Of a DNA stretch of 5,865 nucleotides, positions 1 to 5,737 are shown one piece after another (position 1 is the first letter of the stretch; every line of letters begins with the position of its first letter). The stretch comes from Anaerotignum sp. (GTDB lineage: Bacteria > Bacillota > Clostridia > Lachnospirales > Anaerotignaceae). A model generated the notes under the pieces. The model worked only from the letters and a program-made list of their open reading frames with translations. It had not been told where the DNA came from and did not search any database. The stretch is from the NCBI GenBank assembly GCA_020024395.1, contig JAHHTV010000101.1, forward strand, positions 1-5,865, given 5' to 3'. The translations under genes were made by a program, and so were the position numbers.

Positions 1-24
1 CCACAGGAACAAATCTTAAATTGT

Positions 25-49
25 ATAGGGATTCAGAATGTGTCCCTAT
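25..49. other. Small hairpin downstream of glmM
   Basis: A perfect 7-bp inverted repeat, ATAGGGA (25-31) and TCCCTAT (43-49), encloses an 11-nt loop. It lies 34 nt past the glmM stop in the direction of transcription. No T-run follows it on the minus strand (the next bases read ACAATTTAAG), so it is not a classical terminator for glmM. It could protect an mRNA 3' end or belong to the leader of the next gene. Only the pairing itself is seen; the function is unknown. Confidence 0.35.
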
Positions 50-80
50 GGAACGTTGCCGAACGTTGTGTCCTTTTTCT
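50..80 (+). terminator. Possible plus-strand terminator facing glmM
   Basis: AACGTT (52-57) and AACGTT (62-67) pair around the tetraloop GCCG. An outer GG/CC pair (50-51 with 72-73) closes the stem across a small bulge, and the T-rich tract TTTTTCT follows at 74-80. This geometry would suit a terminator for a plus-strand gene arriving convergently from the left of the window. The stem is short and bulged, and no such gene is visible here, so the call is weak. Confidence 0.25.
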
Positions 81-82
81 AT

Positions 83-1432
83 TTATTGTAATGTTTTTTC
101 AATAAATGTTGCCAATTCTTTTGCGGCTTTTTCCATTTTTTCCATATCTTTTCCTTCAATCATCACACGCACAAGTGGCTCTGTGCCTGATGTACGAATG
201 AGTACTCGCCCATCTGTGGAAAAATCTTCTTCCAATTTTGCAATCGCATGGCGGATTGCTGGCACTTCCATATAAGTATTTTTTTTGGCATTATTGACAC
301 GTGCATTGACAAGCACTTGTGGCAATACTTCCATTGCCTGTGCCAATTCAGAGGCTTTTTTACCTGTACGTTTCATAACAGAAAGCAGTTGAATGGCTGT
401 CAATATACCATCACCTGTTGTGTTGTGGTCTAAGAATATGACATGACCAGACTGTTCACCACCCAAATTGCGGTCTGCTTCCATCATGCGTTCTAATACA
501 TAACGGTCGCCAACATTTGCCTGTTCAATCTCAATGCCATGTTCTCGTCCCATCAATGTCAATCCCAAATTGGACATCACCGTTCCTACAATGGTGTCGT
601 TTTTCAATATTCCTTTTTGTTTCATATCTAAACCGCAAATTGCTAATATTTTATCTCCATCAATCAATTCGCCGTTTTCGTCCACAGCAAGACATCTATC
701 CGCATCACCATCAAATGCAAAACCGATGTCCGCTTGATTTTCTTTTACAAATGCTTTCAAATCTTCCATATGTGTAGAGCCACAACGTTCATTGATATTT
801 GTGCCATCTGGTTCATTGTGTATGATACAAAGACTTGCACCCAAATTTAGCAAAGAAATAGGGGCGGCTTTATAAGATGCACCATTTGCACAATCCAGTG
901 CAACTTTTAACCCTTGGAAACGCTCTGTTGTGGTTCTGCCCAAAAATGCAATATAATCATCTAATGCATCTTCTGCAACGGTATGTGTCCCAATCCCTGC
1001 ACCTGTTGGGCTTGGTAATATTTCTGGGTGGCTCAATATAATATTTTCGATTTCATCTTCCAGTTGGTCGCTGAGTTTATACCCATCACGATTAAAAAAT
1101 TTAATGCCGTTATATTCCACCGGATTATGAGATGCAGAAATTACAACCCCCGCATCTAAACGGTATTTACGCACCAAATATGCCACTGCGGGTGTTGGTA
1201 CGATACCTGCAAGCACTGCATGTGCTCCTACAGAACAAATCCCTGCCACCAATGCAGACTCCAACATATCTCCACTGATACGGGTATCCATACCAACCAA
1301 TATACGGGGGGCATGTTTGGTTTCTTTTGTCAATACATATGCACCCGCACGTCCAAGCTGAAATGCCATTTCTCCTGTCAATTCTGTATTGGCAACGCCA
1401 CGCACACCGTCTGTACCAAATAATCTTCCCAT
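83..1432 (-). CDS. glmM: Phosphoglucosamine mutase GlmM
   Basis: GlmM interconverts glucosamine-6-phosphate and glucosamine-1-phosphate in the cytoplasm, feeding UDP-GlcNAc and peptidoglycan synthesis. In B. subtilis, L. lactis and S. aureus it also binds and inhibits CdaA. The 449-residue product has the usual family length (about 445-450). It begins MGRLFGTDGVRG, carries the phosphoserine loop ISASHNP with the catalytic serine at residue 101, the metal loop DGDADR at 241-246, the sugar-binding GGEQSGH at 324-330 and the phosphate-binding RTSGTEPLVR at 413-422. Most GlmM proteins read DGDGDR in the metal loop; the Gly-to-Ala change keeps all three aspartates. The frame is open 31 codons upstream into cdaR, but the start at 1432 is chosen because family homology begins there and AAAGGAG sits 9 nt upstream. 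It is the last gene of the cdaA-cdaR-glmM operon, 25 nt after cdaR. The gene looks complete. Confidence 0.97.
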   Translation of the reverse strand: MGRLFGTDGVRGVANTELTGEMAFQLGRAGAYVLTKETKHAPRILVGMDTRISGDMLESALVAGICSVGAHAVLAGIVPTPAVAYLVRKYRLDAGVVISASHNPVEYNGIKFFNRDGYKLSDQLEDEIENIILSHPEILPSPTGAGIGTHTVAEDALDDYIAFLGRTTTERFQGLKVALDCANGASYKAAPISLLNLGASLCIIHNEPDGTNINERCGSTHMEDLKAFVKENQADIGFAFDGDADRCLAVDENGELIDGDKILAICGLDMKQKGILKNDTIVGTVMSNLGLTLMGREHGIEIEQANVGDRYVLERMMEADRNLGGEQSGHVIFLDHNTTGDGILTAIQLLSVMKRTGKKASELAQAMEVLPQVLVNARVNNAKKNTYMEVPAIRHAIAKLEEDFSTDGRVLIRTSGTEPLVRVMIEGKDMEKMEKAAKELATFIEKTLQ

Positions 1433-1441
1433 TTTTTCAAG

Positions 1442-1448
1442 CTCCTTT
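1442..1448 (-). promoter_or_regulatory. Ribosome binding site fixing the glmM start
   Basis: AAAGGAG on the minus strand lies 9 nt before the ATG at 1432, inside the 25-nt gap after the cdaR stop. It decides between the 449-residue GlmM start and the upstream ATG at 1525, which lies within cdaR coding sequence. Confidence 0.85.
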
Positions 1449-1457
1449 AATTTCTTT

Positions 1458-2747
1458 TTATTCTTCTGGTATTGGCAATTCCATTTCGGGTTGTGGTGGT
1501 ATATTTTCTGTAATTTGCAAAGCAACGGTTGTTGGCTCTGCTGTCACACCCTCTGGCAACTGCCAAGATACTGTCATATTATATTCTCCTATCTCCAAAT
1601 CAGAAACATCTATGGTTGCTGTCAAATTTTCTGCGGAAACGGTTTCTAGTGCTGTTGTATCACCAACCAATGTGACAGAAACCGTTTCTGGCATGGTATA
1701 CACAAAATGTGGTTGTTGATTTTGCAATGCAATTTGTGTGGTAGGTATTGTGACGGTTTTGTCTGCACTTTTGATAATATGTGCCATCACTTGCACCGTT
1801 TTCATACCGTTTGGCAATACAACGCCTTTTGGCAAATAATCCTGCAATGTATATGTTTTGCTGACAGATGCTGTTGCATTCATAACATCCAAAGGCTCTA
1901 ATGTGATTTGTTCCACAGATTGCAATGTTTCATTCGTTCCCATAATGGTAATGGTTTGTGGGTTGCAGTTGAGTTCTGTCAAATGGTAACCTGTCGCCAC
2001 TTGTCCAGTCGTTTGTACTTGTATATGTATTTGTTTTTGCTCTTGTAAACGATAAGAAACGGTGATGCTTTCTGATGAAAATGTCAAACCACTGACCGTC
2101 ACACCATCTTTATCATATGCAACAGGTTTCACAGAAATGGCATCTTGCCCCGCTGCCTGTAAAGCATCTATGGTTACACGCACTGCCACAACACTATCTA
2201 CCACAGATTTTGGGCCTTTTATTGTAACCGTTGGGATACTCAGTTGTGGTGCTGACAATGTGGTACCACTTGGTACATTCCCATTCAATGAAACAGAAAC
2301 TGGAAATTCTTTACTTACCAATGTTTCCACATGAATTTCCACACTTGCTGGCACTTTGCTTTCTATGGTATACCCTGTGGTACCGTTTGCCACCACAACA
2401 TTGACAGGCAATGTGATTTTGTCGCCATTTTGTGCATATGTCAAACCTGACAAATCCACATCGGCTGTAATCATTTCTGCCTGTCTTTGGCTCAATCTAT
2501 CCAAAGCTGTCCTTTGTGCTTTGACTTTGATACTGATTTTTGTGTTTTCCAAATCTTGTGCATTGGCAACGGTCAATCCTCTTGCTGTTAACGTTTCTGC
2601 ACCTGTCAAAGTCAACATTGTGCTGTATGTTCTCGTATCTACGGGCTGGTTAATGCTGATTACCATAAACCACATGACAGTCGCTATGGCAATAGAAAGC
2701 AATTTCCAACCCAAATCTTTCATCAATATCTCTTGAAATCGTTTCAT
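1458..2747 (-). CDS. cdaR: CdaA regulator CdaR (YbbR-domain protein)
   Basis: CdaR is a single-pass membrane protein with extracytoplasmic YbbR domains that binds CdaA and modulates c-di-AMP synthesis. The 429-residue product has a short basic N-terminus, one hydrophobic helix at about residues 14-32 (KLLSIAIATVMWFMVISI) and then only Thr/Val/Ser-rich beta-type sequence. That sequence divides into about four YbbR-like repeats of 80-95 residues (roughly 40-142, 143-235, 236-325, 328-412). The C-terminus is an acidic, proline-rich tail (IPPQPEMELPIPEE). The start at 2747 is preferred because its ATG overlaps the cdaA stop as ATGA, the usual sign of translational coupling, and purine-rich AGGCAGGGA precedes it. 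An ATG seven codons upstream (2768) is possible but has a poorer ribosome site. The repeat number and tail are inferred by eye. Identity rests on domain style plus position between cdaA and glmM, which is the conserved operon order. Confidence 0.93.
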   Translation of the reverse strand: MKRFQEILMKDLGWKLLSIAIATVMWFMVISINQPVDTRTYSTMLTLTGAETLTARGLTVANAQDLENTKISIKVKAQRTALDRLSQRQAEMITADVDLSGLTYAQNGDKITLPVNVVVANGTTGYTIESKVPASVEIHVETLVSKEFPVSVSLNGNVPSGTTLSAPQLSIPTVTIKGPKSVVDSVVAVRVTIDALQAAGQDAISVKPVAYDKDGVTVSGLTFSSESITVSYRLQEQKQIHIQVQTTGQVATGYHLTELNCNPQTITIMGTNETLQSVEQITLEPLDVMNATASVSKTYTLQDYLPKGVVLPNGMKTVQVMAHIIKSADKTVTIPTTQIALQNQQPHFVYTMPETVSVTLVGDTTALETVSAENLTATIDVSDLEIGEYNMTVSWQLPEGVTAEPTTVALQITENIPPQPEMELPIPEE

Positions 2748-3598
2748 TTTCCCTGCCTGCCTTTCCATATGGTCAGTTTCTTTTTGGCTGACTGGTCTTG
2801 TTGAGAAAGCATAGATTTTAATTGGTCTGTGGTCAAGTCACGATACAATACGCCACCACGTGCCACAGAAATTTTGCCTGTTTCTTCTGACACCACAATC
2901 ACATAAGCATCAGAAACCTCACTTGCACCGATTGCGGCTCTATGGCGGGTACCCAAATCCATACTAATTTCATTGCTATCTGTCAAAGGCAAAAAACAAG
3001 TTGCTGCTGCCACACGATTATGTCGTATGATAACTGCACCATCATGCAATGGTGTATTATGCTCAAAAATATTGATAAGCAGCTGGCTGGAAACCACAGC
3101 ATCAATGGCAATGCCTGTTCTTTCCAAATCCCCCAAAGGCACCTCTTGCTCTATCAATATCAATGCACCTGTTTTGACTGCCCCCATTTTATCGGCTGCT
3201 TTGACGATTTCATCCACAGTTCTTGCGGCTGCCTTTTGGTCACCGCCTTCTTCATTTCTGGTAAAATAAGAAAATATTTTTCCCTTGCCCAGTTGCTCCA
3301 GTGCCTTTCGCATTTCTGGCTGAAATACAATCAAAAGCGCAATAATCCCCATATTGATGGTATTAGACAGCACAAAAATAATGGTATGCAATTTCAAAAG
3401 TGCTGCCACTGCTGCAAAACCAAATATCACCAATATGCCCTTAAACAATACCCATGCACGGGTTTCTTTTATCCAAAATATCACTTTATAAATGATGTAT
3501 GCCACAATCAGAATATCCAAAATATCTGTCAAACCAATGGAAGGCTTGACAAATTCCGTAATCCCTATGGCACTGTTTATGCTGTTGATAATATCCAT
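2744..3598 (-). CDS. cdaA: Membrane diadenylate cyclase CdaA
   Basis: CdaA (also called DacA or YbbP) condenses two ATP into the second messenger c-di-AMP at the inner face of the membrane. The 284-residue product has an N-terminal membrane part with three hydrophobic stretches (about residues 24-42, 51-70 and 73-92), a linker at about 95-130, and a DAC (DisA_N) cyclase domain to about residue 260. The catalytic signatures are intact: DGA at 186-188 within NTPLHDGAVI, and GTRHRAA at 216-222. The length matches the family (about 270-285). The ATG at 3598 has AAGGAAA about 12 nt upstream, a slightly long spacing, and no alternative in-frame start lies nearby. It is the first gene of the operon, overlapping cdaR by 4 bp, and has its own probable promoter about 60 nt upstream. 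The product should be an active enzyme. Confidence 0.97.
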   Translation of the reverse strand: MDIINSINSAIGITEFVKPSIGLTDILDILIVAYIIYKVIFWIKETRAWVLFKGILVIFGFAAVAALLKLHTIIFVLSNTINMGIIALLIVFQPEMRKALEQLGKGKIFSYFTRNEEGGDQKAAARTVDEIVKAADKMGAVKTGALILIEQEVPLGDLERTGIAIDAVVSSQLLINIFEHNTPLHDGAVIIRHNRVAAATCFLPLTDSNEISMDLGTRHRAAIGASEVSDAYVIVVSEETGKISVARGGVLYRDLTTDQLKSMLSQQDQSAKKKLTIWKGRQGK

Positions 3599-3654
3599 AG
3601 CAACACCCGATTTCCTTTTTTACAGTTTGGTATAAACAAAAAATAATTTATTCC

Positions 3655-3663
3655 AGTATACCA
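3655..3663 (-). promoter_or_regulatory. Extended -10 promoter for cdaA-cdaR-glmM
   Basis: The minus strand reads TGGTATACT, a TGN extension plus a -10 hexamer TATACT (five of six consensus bases). Transcription would start near 3648, leaving a leader of about 50 nt before the cdaA ATG at 3598. No good -35 hexamer is visible 16-18 nt upstream (the bases there read about AACACT), which is typical of extended -10 promoters. No riboswitch-like or strong hairpin structure was seen in the leader. Confidence 0.55.
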
Positions 3664-3744
3664 TAAAGTCGAAAAAAAGTGTTGTATTTGTTTGATGATT
3701 CACAAAAATTTTGTTTTATTTCCTCGACAAAAACAGCCATACTA

Positions 3745-4653
3745 TCACATTGATATATCCAAAAAAATATCCAATGCTTTTTCCAAACTATACACATCTT
3801 TGGCAATGCTTGCTTTTTGTTTTTGCAATTCTTGTGACATATTTGCGTCAAACATACTTTTTTGAGAATGCAATGCAATAAATATACGATTGTTTTCAAA
3901 AACAATGGAAAACGATGTTTGTACTGCTTTTGCAAATGCAACCAACTGTTCTGTTTTTTGCGGTGTGAGCATAAAAAATGCATTGTGTGGATTTTTTGCA
4001 TACACTTGAAACATATCGTTGAACGCTGCCCACTCCATACGCACTCTATCTCCTGTATGTGTCATATGCGGAAAGCTTTTTTGAAATACTTGCACATAGC
4101 TGTCACTTTTTTTAGGCAAACCTTCCAAACAAATGACTTGCCCTTCAAATAAAGTTATTGTTTCATTTTCGTAACCAGGCTTTTTTGTCACAACATCACT
4201 GATGTAAAATTTCACATTACGATAACTACCACTTATCATATCTTCGCTTTTAAAATACCGTTGCACTCCCACAGGTATCACACCCACACGCTTCATCGTT
4301 TGGTATTGAAAACCAGCTTTTGGGCTGTAATACACATTTTTGAATTTTGTATTTTTCTGTAACATTTCCAAGACATAGCTTTCTTTATAAGTCGCATTGA
4401 ATTTGTCATATTTGCTTTTTACAAGCAACCAATATAAAATAGAAAAACCACCCATTGCACAAGCAAAACCAAGCCCCAACATCATCACAATATCATTACC
4501 GTATATATGCCCCTGTGCGACATATGCCAATACCAAAATCGCTGCACATACCATTAAAAACAGCAAAAACGTCAGCCATAATACCAAATACAATCGTTTA
4601 TTTGTAGCTTTTCTCATATTATCTATATTATCATCTGTTTGATTGGTTGGCAT
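3745..4653 (-). CDS. DUF3137-like membrane protein, LemA partner
   Basis: Function is unknown. The 302-residue product has a short polar N-terminus, two hydrophobic helices (about residues 21-46 and 53-78) forming a hairpin, and then a soluble domain of about 220 residues. That domain resembles DUF3137: FKSEDMISGSYRNVKFYISD at 134-153, a FEGQVICLEG strand at 169-178, and the stretch around EWAAFNDMFQVYAKNP (207-222) followed by the AFFMLTPQ motif (225-232). The family usually sits next to lemA, and here it follows lemA by 12 nt, which supports the call. The start at 4653 is fixed by a perfect AAGGAGG 7 nt upstream. Both hydrophobic segments are N-terminal, so both ends probably lie on the same side of the membrane, likely the cytoplasm. 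A 146-bp gap without a recognisable terminator separates it from cdaA, so some read-through into the cdaA operon is possible. Family assignment is from memory of the pattern, not a search. Confidence 0.75.
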   Translation of the reverse strand: MPTNQTDDNIDNMRKATNKRLYLVLWLTFLLFLMVCAAILVLAYVAQGHIYGNDIVMMLGLGFACAMGGFSILYWLLVKSKYDKFNATYKESYVLEMLQKNTKFKNVYYSPKAGFQYQTMKRVGVIPVGVQRYFKSEDMISGSYRNVKFYISDVVTKKPGYENETITLFEGQVICLEGLPKKSDSYVQVFQKSFPHMTHTGDRVRMEWAAFNDMFQVYAKNPHNAFFMLTPQKTEQLVAFAKAVQTSFSIVFENNRIFIALHSQKSMFDANMSQELQKQKASIAKDVYSLEKALDIFLDISM

Positions 4654-4660
4654 ATCATTT

Positions 4661-4667
4661 CCTCCTT
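4661..4667 (-). promoter_or_regulatory. Ribosome binding site overlapping the lemA stop
   Basis: A perfect AAGGAGG lies 7 nt before the ATG at 4653. Its first two bases are the last two of the lemA stop codon TAA (4668-4666), so ribosomes finishing lemA stop on the binding site of the next gene. This suggests coupled translation and matched amounts of the two proteins. Confidence 0.85.
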
Positions 4668-5376
4668 ATGATAAATCTAACGAGATATTGCGTTTTCTTT
4701 GCTCTATTTCATAAAAATCTGCCTGTTTCATGTGAAACAAACCTGCCACAAATACCCAAGGTACAGAAACAATGGTTTGATTATATTGTGATACATTTGC
4801 ATTATACAGCCGTCTTGCCGCCTGCAAATGTTCTTCTGTATCTGTAATACTTTGTTGCAATTTATCCATAGAAATCCAAGATTGTAATGTTGGGTATTGT
4901 TCTGCCAAAGCATGAAATCCTGCCCCCACATACTCCATGTCTTGATGCATTTGTTGTAACATACCTATGTTTTGTTGCAAGTTTTTTTGACTTTGCTTTC
5001 CATAACGTGGGGAATTGTATACCGTTTTTTGCATTTGTGCTTTGATTTTATGCAAACTTTTTGTTTGCCATTGCAGTTGTTGTTCTATGGCTTGTAATGT
5101 TTTTTGTGTGGCTTGTTGTTTTTGCATATAATAGTCGCTCTGTGTGCGTATCTGTACAATATCCAACAATGTTTGTCTTTCATGTTGTAAATATCGTTTG
5201 ACAGCATCTGCTTGTTTTGTCAATACATCAAATCGTTTTTCCAATGCCACATCAATATCAGATGCAGCTTCTGCAACTTTGACCTGTAATATTTTCAAGC
5301 GATTATATAATAAAACGAATATGATTATCAGCAATATTGGCACACCAATGATGCCTACAATCAAATATGGCAACAT
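4666..5376 (-). CDS. lemA: LemA family protein with Gln-rich insertion
   Basis: LemA proteins are membrane-anchored alpha-helical proteins of poorly understood role. The 236-residue product has one N-terminal hydrophobic helix (about residues 4-24), then the LemA core: YN at 24-25, SDIDVALEKRFDVL at 39-52, VKRYLQHE at 59-66, then AEQYPTLQS at 158-166 and the signature ARRLYNANVSQYN at 187-199 followed by a proline at 206. Typical LemA proteins have about 185-200 residues. The extra length falls in the middle (about 80-150), where 18 of 70 residues are Gln and the sequence looks coiled-coil. The frame is open 43 codons further upstream, but that part crosses the promoter and a terminator hairpin. 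The start at 5376 places the membrane helix at the N-terminus and has AGGGGG 8 nt upstream. It is the first gene of a pair with the DUF3137-like gene. Confidence 0.88.
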   Translation of the reverse strand: MLPYLIVGIIGVPILLIIIFVLLYNRLKILQVKVAEAASDIDVALEKRFDVLTKQADAVKRYLQHERQTLLDIVQIRTQSDYYMQKQQATQKTLQAIEQQLQWQTKSLHKIKAQMQKTVYNSPRYGKQSQKNLQQNIGMLQQMHQDMEYVGAGFHALAEQYPTLQSWISMDKLQQSITDTEEHLQAARRLYNANVSQYNQTIVSVPWVFVAGLFHMKQADFYEIEQRKRNISLDLS

Positions 5377-5403
5377 CTTACATTCCCCCTTTTTCTTTTT
5401 TTC

Positions 5404-5432
5404 ATGATAGCATAAACAACATATTTTGTATA
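5404..5432 (-). promoter_or_regulatory. Promoter of the lemA-DUF3137 unit
   Basis: The minus strand has a -35 TATACA (5432-5427), a 17-nt spacer and a -10 TATCAT (5409-5404) preceded by TGC, an extended -10. Transcription should start near 5397, giving a leader of only about 20 nt before the lemA ATG at 5376. It lies just after a strong terminator, as expected for an independent transcription unit. Confidence 0.65.
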
Positions 5433-5464
5433 GAAAAAGGGGCATTTGTTTTGCAAACATGCAT

Positions 5465-5496
5465 AAAAAAGACACAACCCAAAAAGGTTGTGTCTT
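5465..5496 (-). terminator. Rho-independent terminator before lemA
   Basis: AAGACACAACC (5469-5479) and GGTTGTGTCTT (5486-5496) form a perfect 11-bp stem (GC-richer 9-bp core) around a 6-nt loop. On the minus strand the stem runs into TTTTTT (5470-5465). On the plus strand only TT then ATGATA follows, so the terminator works mainly for minus-strand transcripts arriving from the right. It separates the upstream gene from the lemA unit. Confidence 0.88.
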
Positions 5497-5623
5497 ATGA
5501 TACAAATTATAATGGTTTCATGGTTGGGAACAAAAGTCATAAAGTCCATCACCTTTTATATATGCATAAAAGCCCACAGGATATTGATAATTGTTTTATT
5601 CTGATTTTATCAATCTTCAGTTC

Positions 5624-5639
5624 TTTACGCAATTTACGC
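5624..5639. repeat. Short direct repeat TTTACGC x2
   Basis: TTTACGC occurs at 5624-5630 and 5633-5639 with a 9-bp period. It lies 5 bp from a second tandem repeat. It may be a protein-binding site or may be chance in AT-rich DNA. Confidence 0.4.
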
Positions 5640-5644
5640 TTAAA

Positions 5645-5665
5645 ATGGTGTGTTTATGGTGTGTT
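5645..5665. repeat. Tandem direct repeat ATGGTGTGTT x2
   Basis: ATGGTGTGTT occurs at 5645-5654 and again at 5656-5665, an 11-bp period, close to one helical turn, so a bound protein would sit on the same face twice. Back-to-back 10-11 bp repeats of this kind occur as arm-type sites near tyrosine-recombinase attachment sites, but no integrase gene is visible in the window. Confidence 0.6.
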
Positions 5666-5737
5666 CGGAAATTTTTCAAAAATTAAATTCATATTTGTAT
5701 GTCTTTGTAAAGAATGATTTCCCTCTTGAATGTATTT

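Larger units (their letters stand above)
5497..5737. other. Non-coding, repeat-bearing stretch
   Basis: No convincing intact gene is seen on either strand. Contents include two tandem short direct repeats (5624-5639 and 5645-5665), an 8-bp inverted repeat ATTGATAA/TTATCAAT (5583-5590, 5607-5614) and a hairpin CTTGAA/TTCAAG (5725-5730, 5737-5742) overlapping the upstream stop codon. The minus frame of the partial gene to the right continues open through this stretch apart from a TAA at 5654-5656, and ends at a TGA at 5549-5551. It may therefore be a decayed gene end rather than a true intergenic region. Confidence 0.5.

Noticed and set aside
1..82. glmS ribozyme or glmS leader downstream of glmM
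   Set aside because: glmS often follows glmM, but none of the conserved ribozyme core is seen in these 82 bases. It may still lie beyond the window.
2942..3646. Plus-strand open frame of 234 codons opposite cdaA
   Set aside because: It is wholly antisense to a gene with intact catalytic motifs, and its Cys/His/Gln-rich composition is typical of a shadow frame.
3661..3744. Terminator after the DUF3137-like gene
   Set aside because: The only pairings are a 5-bp GTCGA/TCGAC and an AT-only ACAAAAATTTTGT palindrome. Neither gives a GC stem followed by a T-run in the right orientation.
5378..5383. Minimal start-stop ATGTAA just before the lemA ATG
   Set aside because: It sits only about 1 nt from the AGGGGG ribosome site, too close for initiation, so it is probably chance.
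5377..5505. Longer N-terminus for LemA starting at 5505
   Set aside because: The extra 43 codons cross the terminator and promoter, encode a Cys/Lys-rich peptide, and would bury the membrane helix. The ATG at 5376 has a good ribosome site.
5367..5717. Plus-strand open frame of 116 codons across the terminator region
   Set aside because: It overlaps the lemA start, promoter and terminator in antisense, has no ribosome site, and its peptide is rich in Phe, Ile and Cys with no recognisable domain. Translation of the terminator hairpin accounts for part of it.
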